Positions 1-7,924 of a DNA stretch of 15,373 bases are shown in pieces (the first letter of the stretch is position 1; each line of letters starts with the position of its first letter). The notes under the pieces are model-generated. The model ran no database searches and was not told where the DNA came from. It saw only the letters and a program-made list of their open reading frames with translations. Source of the DNA: Paracoccaceae bacterium (GTDB taxonomy: Bacteria; Pseudomonadota; Alphaproteobacteria; Rhodobacterales; Rhodobacteraceae); the NCBI GenBank assembly GCA_003500165.1, contig DNSZ01000030.1, positions 1-15,373 on the forward strand, written 5' to 3'. Position numbers and translations under genes: made by a program.

Positions 1-134
1 CTGCGCGCCGCATCCAATGCCCTCCGCCCTTGCCCCGCCCGGGGCGCGTTTCGACGGGTGAGATTGCACCGGCTTGCGGGCCGGGGGCAACAGGGTTATC
101 CGACGCAGGCACAGCCCAGACAGGACCCTGCCCG

Positions 135-713
135 ATGCCTGCCCAAACCCGCGCCATCTGTGTCTTTTGCGGCTCGCGCGATGGCCGCAATCCCGCCTGG
201 CGCGCGGCGGCCGAGGCGACCGGCCGGGGACTGGCCGAAGCCGGCTATCACCTGATCTATGGCGCCGGCGACAGCGGCCTGATGGGCGCCGTGGCGGCGG
301 CGGCCGATGCCGCCGGGGGCACGGCCATGGGCGTGATCCCGACCCATCTGATGCAGCGCGAGGGCCAGGGCCGCGATGCCGGCCGGCTGATCGTCACCGA
401 GACCATGCATGAGCGCAAGAAGGTGATGATCATGAACGCCGACGCCATCGTCGTGCTGCCCGGCGGACCCGGCACGCTGGACGAGTTCTTTGAAATGGCG
501 ACCTGGCGCCAGTTGGGCCTGCATGCCAAGCCGATCTACCTGGTCAACATTGCCGGCTACTGGGACCCGCTCGTTGCCCTGGTCGACCATGTGGTCGCGC
601 AGGGCTTCGCCGAAGCCTCGTTCCGCGATTATGTCACCGTGGTCGAGGATGTGCCGGCGCTGTTCGACCGGCTGGCGCGCGATCTTTCCTCGCGCCAGAG
701 CGCGGCCGAATAA
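135..713 (+). CDS. LOG family protein (cytokinin riboside 5'-monophosphate phosphoribohydrolase-like)
   Basis: A 192-residue cytosolic protein of the LOG/TIGR00730 lysine-decarboxylase-like family, whose characterised members hydrolyse nucleoside 5'-monophosphates such as cytokinin ribotides to free base and ribose 5-phosphate. The Rossmann-like N-terminus runs from AICVFCGS (about residues 6-13) through YGAGDSGLMG. The catalytic signature PGGPGTLDEFFE is intact in the middle. The first glycine cluster reads GAGDSG where many members have GGGxxG, a mild variant. ATG at 135 is chosen because family homology begins about five residues after it; the reading frame stays open upstream to about position 30 but encodes low-complexity, unlike-family sequence. 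No strong ribosome binding site is visible. The 3' end overlaps the end of convergent rarD by 85 bp. The family assignment is firm; the in vivo substrate cannot be read from sequence. Confidence 0.9.
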   Translation: MPAQTRAICVFCGSRDGRNPAWRAAAEATGRGLAEAGYHLIYGAGDSGLMGAVAAAADAAGGTAMGVIPTHLMQREGQGRDAGRLIVTETMHERKKVMIMNADAIVVLPGGPGTLDEFFEMATWRQLGLHAKPIYLVNIAGYWDPLVALVDHVVAQGFAEASFRDYVTVVEDVPALFDRLARDLSSRQSAAE

Positions 714-1549
714 AGCGCCAGCGCCGCCCAGATCAGGGCAAAGCACAGGCCATGCCAGATCGTGAAGGTTTCCTGAAAAATCAGTGACGCGATAAGGAAT
801 TGCAGCGTCGGGTTGATGTACTGGATCAATCCCTGCGTGGCATAGGCCAGGCGCTGCGCGGCATAGGCGAACAGGATGAGCGGCCCCGCCGTCACCGGGC
901 CGGTGGCGATCAGCAGGCCGGTTTCGACCGCGTCCCGGCCGAACGCCCCCAGGCCATGCCCGTGCAGCCAGGCGAGCCAGCCGAGCGCCGGCAGCGCCAG
1001 GAGCGCCACCTCGGCGGTGACCGAGGTGACCGGCCCTGCCGCCACCCAGCGCTTCAGCAGGCCATAGGCACCGAAACTCGCCGCCAGGATTAGCGCAAGC
1101 CAGGGCGCCACCCCCAGCCCCAATGTCAGAACCGCAACGCCAAGACCGGCCAGCGCCACCGCCGCAAGCTTGAGCGGCCCCAGCCTTTCGCCCAGAACGA
1201 CGATCCCAAGGAGCACCGCGACCAGCGGGAAGATGTAATAGCCAAGGCTTGCCTCGATCGCGCGACCGGCCTGGACGGCATAGATGAACCCGGACCAGTT
1301 GGTCGAAATCAACAGCGCCGCGCCGGCGATGAGCCCCGCCTCGCGGCGCCGTGCGATCAGCCGGCCGACACCCCGAAGCCGCCCCTGCGCCGCCAGGATC
1401 GCGCCGAAAAAGCCCAGCGACCACAGCGTCCGGTGGGCCAGAACCTCGAGCGGCGGCACGGTGGCGAGCGCCTTGTAGAAAAGCGGCGACAGCCCCCAGA
1501 TGATGCAGGCCCCCAGCATCGCCCAGAGGCCGCGCGTGCCGTCAGTCAT
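629..1549 (-). CDS. rarD: EamA-family transporter RarD
   Basis: A 306-residue polytopic inner-membrane protein with about ten hydrophobic segments, the usual length of the RarD/EamA (drug/metabolite transporter) family. Recognisable signatures include the N-terminal helix containing CIIWGLSPLFYKAL, the HRTLWS motif, the STNWSGFIYAV segment, and a second half ending with QGLIQYINPTLQFLIA before the final helices; the last about 20 residues are a polar Ser/Arg/Thr-rich cytoplasmic tail. The substrate is unknown; RarD was named for a chloramphenicol-sensitivity association, which says little about its natural cargo. ATG at 1549 gives MTDGTRGLWAML, a standard family start, but there is no obvious Shine-Dalgarno, only GC-rich sequence. 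It lies 97 bp downstream of sodB on the same strand, beyond the sodB 3' hairpin, so it may have its own promoter or depend on read-through. Confidence 0.9.
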   Translation of the reverse strand: MTDGTRGLWAMLGACIIWGLSPLFYKALATVPPLEVLAHRTLWSLGFFGAILAAQGRLRGVGRLIARRREAGLIAGAALLISTNWSGFIYAVQAGRAIEASLGYYIFPLVAVLLGIVVLGERLGPLKLAAVALAGLGVAVLTLGLGVAPWLALILAASFGAYGLLKRWVAAGPVTSVTAEVALLALPALGWLAWLHGHGLGAFGRDAVETGLLIATGPVTAGPLILFAYAAQRLAYATQGLIQYINPTLQFLIASLIFQETFTIWHGLCFALIWAALALYSAALWREERSRASRSNSAGTSSTTVT

Positions 1550-1613
1550 CGCCGCCGCCGCGGCGCCGGGGATGTCGTGCGCCGCGCGGCGCGGCGGGCC
1601 GGAAGGTGGGGCT

Positions 1614-1640
1614 GGCGCAATGAGCCATACTCATTGCGCC
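1614..1640 (-). terminator. Hairpin after sodB (terminator-like, no U-tract)
   Basis: A perfect 11-bp inverted repeat (GGCGCAATGAG and CTCATTGCGCC) with a 5-nt loop lies 6 nt beyond the sodB stop codon in the direction of sodB transcription. It is followed on the transcript by AGCCCCACC rather than a U-run, so it is either a U-less terminator/attenuator or an mRNA-stabilising 3' hairpin between sodB and rarD. Confidence 0.6.
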
Positions 1641-1646
1641 CTCGTA

Positions 1647-2255
1647 TCAGGCCGCCGCCAAACGGGCAGCGACATCTTCCCAGTTGACCAGATTGTCGAG
1701 GAAGTTCTGCAGATAGGCCGGCCGTTTGTTGCGGAAGTCGATGTAGTAGGAATGCTCCCACACATCGCAGCCCAAAAGCGCGGTCTGACCCATGCAAAGC
1801 GGGTTCACGCCGTTTTCGGTCTTGGTCACCTTCAGGCTGCCATCGGTATCGGCCACCAGCCATGCCCAGCCCGAGCCGAACTGGCCGGCGCCGGCGGCTG
1901 CGAAGGCCTCCTTGAACGCGTCGAGCGACCCGAAGGCCTCGTTGATCCGCGCCTCGAGCTCGCCCGGGATGCCGGTGCCGCCGGGCGCCATCATCTTCCA
2001 GAACTGGGTATGGTTCCAGTGCTGGCTGGCATTGTTGAAGATGCCGTTCTGGGCGACGGCGCCGGCCTGATAGGTGCCGATCACGATCTCCTCGACCGAT
2101 TTGCCTTCCCATTCGGTCCCGGCGATCAGCTTGTTGCCGTTGTCGACATAGGCCTTGTGGTGGATGTCGTGGTGGTATTCCAGCGTCTCCTGGCTCATGC
2201 CATGGGCGGCCAGCGCGTCATGGGCATAGGGCAGATCGGGCAGGTCGAAAGCCAT
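1647..2255 (-). CDS. sodB: Superoxide dismutase, Fe-type
   Basis: Converts superoxide to oxygen and hydrogen peroxide; no signal peptide, hence cytosolic. The 202-residue protein is a complete Fe/Mn SOD. The N-terminal helical hairpin starts MAFDLPDLPYAHDAL, and the metal ligands can be placed at H28 (EYHH), H82 (WNHTQFW), D164 and H168 (DVWEH). The NNASQHWNHT segment and GQFGSGWAWL favour the Fe-type subfamily, although relatives can be cambialistic and sequence alone does not settle the metal. ATG at 2255 is preceded by GTGGAGGACCCCG, a good ribosome binding site with GGAGG 6 nt from the start. The reading frame continues far upstream without a stop, but only because of the high GC content. 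It has its own promoter and a 3' hairpin, so it probably forms a short transcript with limited read-through into rarD. Confidence 0.96.
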   Translation of the reverse strand: MAFDLPDLPYAHDALAAHGMSQETLEYHHDIHHKAYVDNGNKLIAGTEWEGKSVEEIVIGTYQAGAVAQNGIFNNASQHWNHTQFWKMMAPGGTGIPGELEARINEAFGSLDAFKEAFAAAGAGQFGSGWAWLVADTDGSLKVTKTENGVNPLCMGQTALLGCDVWEHSYYIDFRNKRPAYLQNFLDNLVNWEDVAARLAAA

Positions 2256-2288
2256 CGGGGTCCTCCACGGGTTGGTTGCGGCTCGGCG

Positions 2289-2318
2289 GTTAGAAAGGGC
2301 AGCGATGCCCGCCGTCAA
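2289..2318 (-). promoter_or_regulatory. Candidate housekeeping promoter of sodB
   Basis: On the minus strand, TTGACG (positions 2318-2313, 5 of 6 matches to the sigma-70 -35 consensus) is followed after 18 bp by TCTAAC (2294-2289, 4 of 6 matches). This predicts a start near 2282 and a leader of about 27 nt containing the sodB ribosome binding site. It was found by eye. Confidence 0.45.
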
Positions 2319-2319
2319 C

Positions 2320-2337
2320 CCCCCGTCGGTCCGGGGG
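2320..2337. promoter_or_regulatory. Inverted repeat just upstream of the sodB -35 element
   Basis: CCCCCG (2320-2325) and CGGGGG (2332-2337) form a 6-bp perfect inverted repeat with a 6-nt spacer, directly abutting the candidate sodB -35 hexamer. The position would suit an activator site for sodB or an operator shared with the divergent gene at 2421, but G/C runs of this kind are common at this base composition. Confidence 0.2.
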
Positions 2338-2420
2338 CTGTGCAGCTTGGCATGACAGCGCCGTTGTTGAAACCGCGATCGGCCCCTATCCATGCTGAAA
2401 GCGATCGAGAGGGCTGATCC

Positions 2421-3011
2421 GTGCCGGAACGCATCTTCATTCTGAACGGGCATCCTGGCCCAAGCTCGATATCGCGCCAGGCGATGGCGCGTTACGCTGC
2501 GGCTGCCGAGGCCGCGGGCCATGAGGTGCGCCTGACACAGCTCAGCGAGCTTGCCTTTGACGCCGATCGCGGCAAAGCGGGCTATGAGGGTGCCAAGCCG
2601 CTCGAACCCGTGCTCGAGGAGGCGCTCGCGAACCTCGAATGGTGCTCGCATTTCGTGTTGGCCTTTCCGCTCTGGTGGGGCGGCTTTCCGGCAAAGCTCA
2701 AGGGCTGGATCGACCGGGTGCTTCTGCCCGGGCGCACATTCACCACCGAAGAAACAACCCCGATCGGCCTGCCCGCCCCGCTGCTGAAAGGTCGGACCGC
2801 GCGGGTGCTGATCACCTCCGACACGCCGCGAAGCTTCATGTGGCTGGCCTACGGCGATGCGATCATGCGCCAGCTCAGGGGGCAGATCCTGGGATTTGTC
2901 GGCTTCAAGCCGGTCAGGATCACCTTCTTCGCCCCGGCATCGGACCCGAAGCCGGGAGCCGTCGACAAGCTGCTTGCCCGGATGGCGCAACTCGGCCGCG
3001 CGGGTCGGTAG
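2421..3011 (+). CDS. NAD(P)H-dependent oxidoreductase, flavodoxin-like fold (NQO1/KefF/MdaB-type)
   Basis: A 196-residue soluble flavoprotein of the Flavodoxin_2 family, expected to use NAD(P)H to reduce quinones or similar acceptors by two electrons. The first beta-strand and phosphate-binding loop read IFILNGHPGPSS near the N-terminus. The diagnostic segment FPLWWGGFPAKLKGWIDRVLLPG lies at about residues 82-104, followed by the TF loop and a central strand ARVLITSDTP. The start is GTG at 2421, with AGAGGG about 8 nt upstream; no better ATG precedes the family's conserved start. It is transcribed away from sodB across a 165-bp gap, which is consistent with but does not prove shared redox-stress control. 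Its 3' end meets aglK tail-to-tail with only 16 bp between the stops and no hairpin terminator in that gap. The precise physiological electron acceptor is unknown. Confidence 0.88.
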   Translation: MPERIFILNGHPGPSSISRQAMARYAAAAEAAGHEVRLTQLSELAFDADRGKAGYEGAKPLEPVLEEALANLEWCSHFVLAFPLWWGGFPAKLKGWIDRVLLPGRTFTTEETTPIGLPAPLLKGRTARVLITSDTPRSFMWLAYGDAIMRQLRGQILGFVGFKPVRITFFAPASDPKPGAVDKLLARMAQLGRAGR

Positions 3012-3027
3012 CTTTGGCGTCGGGTCG

Positions 3028-4116
3028 TCACCCCGCTGCCGGCCGCAGGCTTTTGCCATCGGCGAACAGATGCAGTTCGGCCGGGTCGGCATCGAGCGTC
3101 ACCTGTTGGCCGCGCAGCTCGGCCCGGGTGCCCGGCAGCTTGGCGATCACATTGTCACCGCCGGTGTCGAAATAGAGCAGCGTGACCTCCCCCAGCGCCT
3201 CGGTGATCTCCACCCGGCCGGTATAGGCCCCGGCATCGCCGTTCCCGGCCAGCCGGAAATCCTCGGGCCGGACGCCCAGATTGACCCGCCGGCCCTTCTG
3301 CCCGGCATCGGTCGGGACGGCCACCCTGGCGGTCCCGCCCTTGAGCTTCACCACCGTCTCTTCGCCGGTCTCGACAATCTCTCCCGGCAGCAGGTTCATC
3401 GCCGGCGAGCCGATGAACTGTGCCACGAACTCGGTCCGGGGTGCGTGATACAATTCCAGCGGCGTGCCGACCTGGGCGATCCCCTTATCGGCCAGCACGA
3501 CGATCCGGCTGGCCAGCGTCATCGCCTCGACCTGGTCATGGGTGACATAGATCATCGTCGAGTCGGGCATCGATTCCTTCAGCTGGGCGATCTCGATCCG
3601 GGTGGCGACCCGCAGCGCGGCATCGAGGTTCGACAGCGGTTCGTCGAACAGATAGACCTTGGGGTCGCGTACGATCGCCCGGCCGATCGCCACACGCTGG
3701 CGCTGCCCACCCGACAGCGCCTTGGGCAACCGGTCGAGATAGGGGTCGAGCTGCAGGATGCGCGCGGCGTTGTTCACCGCCTCTTCGATCTCCGCGCGGG
3801 ACTTCTTCGCCAGCCGCAGCGCAAAGGCCATGTTCTCGCGCACCGTCATATGCGGGTACAGGGCATAGGACTGGAACACCATCGCGATGCCGCGCTGCGC
3901 CGGCGGCACGTCGTTCATCACCTGCCCGTCGATCTCGAGCGTACCGCCCGAGATCCGCTCAAGCCCCGCGATCATTCGCAGAAGCGTCGATTTCCCACAG
4001 CCCGACGGGCCGACGAAAACGATCAGTTCACCCGTCTGGATGTCGAGATCGATGTCCTTGAGGACCTCGACAGCGCCATAGGATTTGGCGACATCCCTCA
4101 GGCACAGATCAGCCAT
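3028..4116 (-). CDS. aglK: Alpha-glucoside ABC transporter ATPase AglK (MalK/UgpC-type)
   Basis: The cytoplasmic ATPase that energises the AglEFG sugar importer, 362 residues long as is usual for MalK-type subunits. Visible elements are Walker A GPSGCGKST (36-44), the Q-loop at Q82 (VFQSYALYPH), the signature LSGGQ (134-138), Walker B VYLFDE (154-159), the D-loop SNLD, and the switch histidine H193 (YVTHDQVEA). The C-terminal third is a TOBE/MalK regulatory domain containing LGVRPEDF. The start codon overlaps the end of aglA by 8 nt (ATGGCTGA) and is preceded by GGGAGG at 5 nt. It is the last gene of the operon. MalK-type ATPases are sometimes shared between sugar importers, so it could serve other permeases; the operon position makes the alpha-glucoside role most likely. 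Confidence 0.94.
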   Translation of the reverse strand: MADLCLRDVAKSYGAVEVLKDIDLDIQTGELIVFVGPSGCGKSTLLRMIAGLERISGGTLEIDGQVMNDVPPAQRGIAMVFQSYALYPHMTVRENMAFALRLAKKSRAEIEEAVNNAARILQLDPYLDRLPKALSGGQRQRVAIGRAIVRDPKVYLFDEPLSNLDAALRVATRIEIAQLKESMPDSTMIYVTHDQVEAMTLASRIVVLADKGIAQVGTPLELYHAPRTEFVAQFIGSPAMNLLPGEIVETGEETVVKLKGGTARVAVPTDAGQKGRRVNLGVRPEDFRLAGNGDAGAYTGRVEITEALGEVTLLYFDTGGDNVIAKLPGTRAELRGQQVTLDADPAELHLFADGKSLRPAAG

Positions 4117-5749
4117 GCGCGCCTCCCGGTTCGGCGGATTTCAACAGATAGGCCTCCCACGGGCCACAGGTCAGCGGCCCGTCCTGCGACGCGCCGGTCC
4201 CCAGCCCGGCGCCGATGCACCGCCAGTCGCCGGCGGGCCGCGGCAGGCTGTGCGGCGTGTCGCTCATGTTCAGGGCAAAGAACAGCCGCTCGGTGTCGTG
4301 GACACGCTCGAAGGTGACGATCTCGCCAAGGACGCCAAGCGCCGCCAGCCGCCCCCTGGCCAGCGCCGGATGGGCGTGGCGATAGGCGATCGCGCGGCGA
4401 TAATGATGCAACAGCGCGCCGGGGTCGTTTTCGGCCGTTTCCACCGCCAGGCCCTTGTGTTCATGGGCGATCGGCAGCCAGGGATGGCCGGCCGAAAACC
4501 CCGCATTCAGCACCCCGTCAGTCCAGACCATCGGTGTGCGGCAGCCATCGCGGCCCTTGTATTCGGGCCAGAATTCGATGCCGTAGGGGTCTTGCAGATC
4601 CTCGAAGGCGACATCGGCCTCGGGCAGCCCCAGCTCGGATCCCTGATAGATGCAGATCGAACCGGGCAGGCACACGAGCAGCGTGATCATGGCGCGCGCC
4701 GCCGCCGGCGTCAGGTTCCAGCGGCTGACATGGCGGGCGACATCGTGGTTCGAGAACGCCCAGCACGGCCAGCCATCGGGCGCCGCTTCGGCCGCCTTGG
4801 CCAGCACATCGGCGACCCGGATCGCGGTCAGCGGTTCGGGTGACAGGAATTCGAACGCATAGCTCATATGCAGCTTGTCGCCGCCCGATGTGTATTCGCC
4901 CAGAAGCTCGAGCCCGCGCTGGCTTTCGCCGATCTCGCCCAGCGTGGTGCTGCCCGGATAGGCGTCCATCAGCGCGCGCAGCCGGCGCAGAAATCCCAGC
5001 GTCTCGGGCCGGTTCTTGGAGTTCACATGGTCCTGCCAGGAATAGGGGTTGACCAGCGGCTCGACCACGGCGCGGCGGCGTTCGGGCGGCAACGCGGGAT
5101 TGTCGCGCAAATCCGGGTCGGCATAGTAGAAATTCACGGTGTCGAGGCGGAACCCGTCGACCCCGCGGTCCAGCCAGAATTGCGCCGCCGCCAGCACCGC
5201 CGCGACGACCTCTTCGGCGTGAAAGTTCAGATCGGGCTGCGCGGCCAGGAAGTTGTGCAGATAGTATTGCTGGCGCCTTGTGTCCCATTGCCAGGCCGGC
5301 CCGCCGAAGATCGACAGCCAGTTGTTGGGCGGGGTGCCGTCGGGTTTCGCATCGGCCCAGACATACCAGTTCGCCTTCGCATTGTCGCGGCTGGTGCGGC
5401 TTTCGCGAAACCAGGGATGCTGGTCCGAAGTGTGGCTGAGCACCAGGTCGATCAGCACCTTCAGCCCCAGCTCGTGCGCCCGGGCGACCAGCGCGTCGAA
5501 ATCGCGCAGCGTGCCGAACATCGGATCGACGCCGCAGTAATCGCTGACGTCATAGCCGAAATCCTTCATCGGGCTGGGAAAGAAGGGCGAAATCCAGATC
5601 GCGTCGACGCCCAGGCTGGCGACATGGGCCAGCCGCTGGGTGATCCCCGGCAGATCGCCGATGCCGTCGCCATTGCTGTCCTGGAAAGACCGCGGATAGA
5701 TCTGGTAGATCACCGCGCCGCGCCACCAATCGGGGTCGGGATGGGCCAT
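4109..5749 (-). CDS. aglA: Alpha-glucosidase, GH13 (AglA)
   Basis: An intracellular alpha-glucosidase expected to split the imported alpha-glucosides (sucrose, maltose, trehalose or isomaltose type) into glucose and a second sugar. The protein has 546 residues and the GH13 catalytic barrel: DWWRGAVIYQIYPRSFQDSNGDG at the N-terminus, region I DLVLSHTS (101-108), region II GFRLDTVNF with nucleophile D203, region III TLGEIGES with acid/base E272, and region IV FSNHDVARH with transition-state residue D336. There is no signal peptide, in keeping with cleavage after import. ATG at 5749 shares its A with the aglG stop (TGATG), indicating translational coupling; the frame is open further upstream, but that stretch lies inside aglG and lacks GH13 homology. 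The exact linkage preference cannot be assigned from the motifs alone. Confidence 0.94.
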   Translation of the reverse strand: MAHPDPDWWRGAVIYQIYPRSFQDSNGDGIGDLPGITQRLAHVASLGVDAIWISPFFPSPMKDFGYDVSDYCGVDPMFGTLRDFDALVARAHELGLKVLIDLVLSHTSDQHPWFRESRTSRDNAKANWYVWADAKPDGTPPNNWLSIFGGPAWQWDTRRQQYYLHNFLAAQPDLNFHAEEVVAAVLAAAQFWLDRGVDGFRLDTVNFYYADPDLRDNPALPPERRRAVVEPLVNPYSWQDHVNSKNRPETLGFLRRLRALMDAYPGSTTLGEIGESQRGLELLGEYTSGGDKLHMSYAFEFLSPEPLTAIRVADVLAKAAEAAPDGWPCWAFSNHDVARHVSRWNLTPAAARAMITLLVCLPGSICIYQGSELGLPEADVAFEDLQDPYGIEFWPEYKGRDGCRTPMVWTDGVLNAGFSAGHPWLPIAHEHKGLAVETAENDPGALLHHYRRAIAYRHAHPALARGRLAALGVLGEIVTFERVHDTERLFFALNMSDTPHSLPRPAGDWRCIGAGLGTGASQDGPLTCGPWEAYLLKSAEPGGAHG

Positions 5750-6888
5750 CACCCGCCCTTCACCGAGCCGGCCAGCAGACCGCGCACCAGGTATTTCTGC
5801 ATCGCGAAGAACACGATCAGCGGCACCAGGATCGAGATGAAGGCCGAGGCGGTGAGGATTTCCCAATTCCCCCCGCGCGAGCCCAGCAACTCGACGATCC
5901 GGCCGGTCATCACCATCTGGTTGTCGCCCGCACCCAGGAACACCTTGGCGACCAGCAGATCGTTCCACACCCACAGGAACTGGAAGATCGCGAAACTGGC
6001 CAGCGCCGGAAAGGACAGCGGCAGGATGATGCGGCGGAAAATCTCGAAATCGGTGGCGCCGTCGACGCGGGCGCTTTCGATGATCTCGCGCGGCAGGCCG
6101 GCGATGTAGTTGCGCAGCAGGAAGATCGCCAGCGGCAGACCGAACCCGGTATGGGCCAGCCAGATGCCCAGATAACCCTTGCCGATGCCGATCTCGTTAT
6201 GGAGCCGCAACAGAGGGATGAAGGCGACCTGCAAGGGCACGACCAACAGACCGACCACCGCGGCGATCAGCAGGGCGCGGCCGGGAAACTCCATCCAGGC
6301 CAGGGCATAGGCGGCGAAGGCGGCGATCAGGATCGGGATGATGGTGGCGGGGATCGTCACCGTGAAGGTGTTCAGAAACGCCCGCCCCATGCCCTCGGAT
6401 GTCAGCACCTCGCGGTAATTGTCGGTGGTAAAGCGCGGCGGTTCCACCGCGGTGTAGAAGATGCGGATGCCGCGCGTCGCCTCGAACGGCGCGGCCGCGG
6501 TGATCCGATAGCTGCCATCCTCGGCCACGCGCAGCATGCCGCCATCGCGCAATTCCGCCGCCGCACCGGGGGCAAAGGCGTCGGGCGACCGCGACGAGGT
6601 GCCAAAGCCGGTGATCCGCCCGCCGCCCTCGGGCAGCAGGGTGCCATCGATCACCCATTCGCCGCCTTCGTTGCGCTGCGCCTCGACCGGCGCGGCGGTG
6701 CGCACAAAGCCCGACTGTTCGGAGGCGGTCAGCGAGGTCCACCAGCCGCTGACGGCCAGTTGATCCTTGTCGCGAAACGACGAGACGAGAAGGCCGAAGG
6801 TCGGCACGGTCCACAGCAGCACCAGGGCGATGACCGACAGGTTGATCGCCCAGACAAGCCGCGCCCTTGTGCCGGCGATCCCCTCCAT
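5749..6888 (-). CDS. aglG: Alpha-glucoside ABC transporter permease AglG
   Basis: A membrane subunit of the alpha-glucoside importer (MalG-like, binding-protein-dependent permease family). The 379-residue protein has an N-terminal helix (about 12-36). A long periplasmic stretch of roughly 110 residues follows, rich in Gly, Glu and Arg and including FTTDNYREVL. The conserved permease core then begins at GRAFLNTFTVTIP. The ATPase-contacting EAA loop is ESARVDGATDFEIFRRIILPLSFPAL. The large loop between the first helix and the core makes it longer than MalG (about 296 residues), which from memory is normal for AglG. ATG at 6888 overlaps the aglF stop as TGATG with AAGGAG 8 nt upstream; a GTG one codon earlier (6891) is an equally well-placed alternative and would add one residue. 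Confidence 0.93.
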   Translation of the reverse strand: MEGIAGTRARLVWAINLSVIALVLLWTVPTFGLLVSSFRDKDQLAVSGWWTSLTASEQSGFVRTAAPVEAQRNEGGEWVIDGTLLPEGGGRITGFGTSSRSPDAFAPGAAAELRDGGMLRVAEDGSYRITAAAPFEATRGIRIFYTAVEPPRFTTDNYREVLTSEGMGRAFLNTFTVTIPATIIPILIAAFAAYALAWMEFPGRALLIAAVVGLLVVPLQVAFIPLLRLHNEIGIGKGYLGIWLAHTGFGLPLAIFLLRNYIAGLPREIIESARVDGATDFEIFRRIILPLSFPALASFAIFQFLWVWNDLLVAKVFLGAGDNQMVMTGRIVELLGSRGGNWEILTASAFISILVPLIVFFAMQKYLVRGLLAGSVKGG

Positions 6889-7883
6889 CACCGCATCTCC
6901 TTGCGCGCGTTGCGGATGTTCCAGATCATGATCGGGATCACCAGGGCGACGATCACCATCACGATGGCCGAGCCGCGGCCGAAATCGGGCGTGCCGCGGA
7001 ACATCCAGTCATACATGTAATTGGCCAGCACCTGGGTGCCCCACTGGCCATTCGTCATGGCAAAGACGATGTCGAAGATCTTCAGCACCAGCACGGTGAT
7101 CGTCGTCCAGACCACGGCGATGGTGCCCCAGATCTGGGGCACCTTGATCTTCAGGAAGACCTGCAGCGGCGTCGCCCCGTCGATGATCGCGGCCTCGATG
7201 GTTTCCTCGGGGATGCCCTTCAGCGCCGCCGACAGGATCACCATGGCAAAGCCGGTCTGAATCCAGATCAGGATCGCCATCAGGAAGAAGTTGTTCCAGA
7301 ACGGGATCGTGACCCAGGCCTGCGGCTCGCCCCCCAGCGCCACCCAGAGCGCGTTCAGCACGCCGATCTGTTCCTGACCCTCGCCGCGATAGTCATAGAT
7401 GAACTTCCAGATCACCGCCGCGCCGACAAACGAGATCGCCATCGGCATGAAGATCAGGCTTTGCGCCGTGGCACCCCATTTCAGCCGGTCGGTCAGCGCC
7501 GCCGCCAGCAGCCCGAACAGGGTTGCCGCCGCCGGCACGACGACAAGCCACAAGAGGTTGTTGCGCAGGCTTTCCTGAAACTTCGCGTCGCGCGCCAGAA
7601 AGGCATAGTTGTCCAGCCCGACAAATGTCTCGCCGCCCGAATCCATCAGCGACAGGATGCCCGAATAGACCGCCGGATAGAGCAGATAGAGCCCCAGCAT
7701 GAAGATCGCCGGAAACAGGAACAGCCAGGGCCGGATCGCGTTCGCCCGGTTGATGTTGGCGCCGGCATGCGGCCCGCGCGGCGGGAACAGCGCATCGAGC
7801 GCGAGGTTCGAGGTCAGGAAATAGGCCACGCAGCCACCGACCCCGATGACGATCGTCAGGCTGGCATAGGCGATCTGTTCCAT
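6888..7883 (-). CDS. aglF: Alpha-glucoside ABC transporter permease AglF
   Basis: The second membrane subunit of the importer (MalF-like), 331 residues. An extra N-terminal hydrophobic helix (about 4-30) precedes the usual helix containing IRPWLFLFPAIFMLGLYLLYPAVYS. The VGLDNYAFL segment comes next, then the core with the EAA loop EETIEAAIIDGATPLQVFLKIKVPQIWGTI. The protein ends in a short basic tail (ARKEMR). The stop overlaps the aglG start (TGATG). Unlike its operon neighbours the start codon has no recognisable Shine-Dalgarno: only 7 nt separate it from the base of a strong hairpin that fills the aglE-aglF gap. Low or structure-dependent translation relative to aglE is therefore likely, which would fit the excess of binding protein over permease typical of such systems. 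Confidence 0.92.
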   Translation of the reverse strand: MEQIAYASLTIVIGVGGCVAYFLTSNLALDALFPPRGPHAGANINRANAIRPWLFLFPAIFMLGLYLLYPAVYSGILSLMDSGGETFVGLDNYAFLARDAKFQESLRNNLLWLVVVPAAATLFGLLAAALTDRLKWGATAQSLIFMPMAISFVGAAVIWKFIYDYRGEGQEQIGVLNALWVALGGEPQAWVTIPFWNNFFLMAILIWIQTGFAMVILSAALKGIPEETIEAAIIDGATPLQVFLKIKVPQIWGTIAVVWTTITVLVLKIFDIVFAMTNGQWGTQVLANYMYDWMFRGTPDFGRGSAIVMVIVALVIPIMIWNIRNARKEMR

Positions 7884-7890
7884 GGCTCAG

Positions 7891-7924
7891 GCGGCGCCCC
7901 GGCCCTTTCGGGCCCTGGCGCCGC
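7891..7924 (-). promoter_or_regulatory. Strong hairpin between aglE and aglF
   Basis: An inverted repeat of 8 bp (GCGGCGCC/GGCGCCGC), a 2x2 internal mismatch, then 5 bp (GGCCC/GGGCC) closed by a TTTC loop. On the transcript it begins 18 nt after the aglE stop and ends 7 nt before the aglF ATG. Hairpins at the binding-protein/permease junction of sugar ABC operons (as at malE-malF) protect the upstream message and lower downstream expression; that role is inferred here. Confidence 0.6.

Noticed and set aside
1..134. Possible RNA element or terminator before the LOG gene, including a GCCCC/GGGGC hairpin at 32-45 and AGCCCAGACAGGACC-like sequence reminiscent of a cobalamin riboswitch end
   Set aside because: The hairpin is short and GC-only. 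The conserved core of a cobalamin riboswitch is not found in the available 134 bases, and the downstream gene is unrelated to cobalamin.
2256..3092. Long N-terminal extension of sodB
   Set aside because: The open frame runs antisense through the oxidoreductase gene; the Fe-type SOD domain starts exactly at the ATG at 2255 behind a good ribosome binding site and promoter.
5750..5974. Upstream extension of aglA by 75 codons
   Set aside because: The extension lies within the aglG coding region in another frame and lacks GH13 similarity; the ATG at 5749 coupled to the aglG stop is the natural start.
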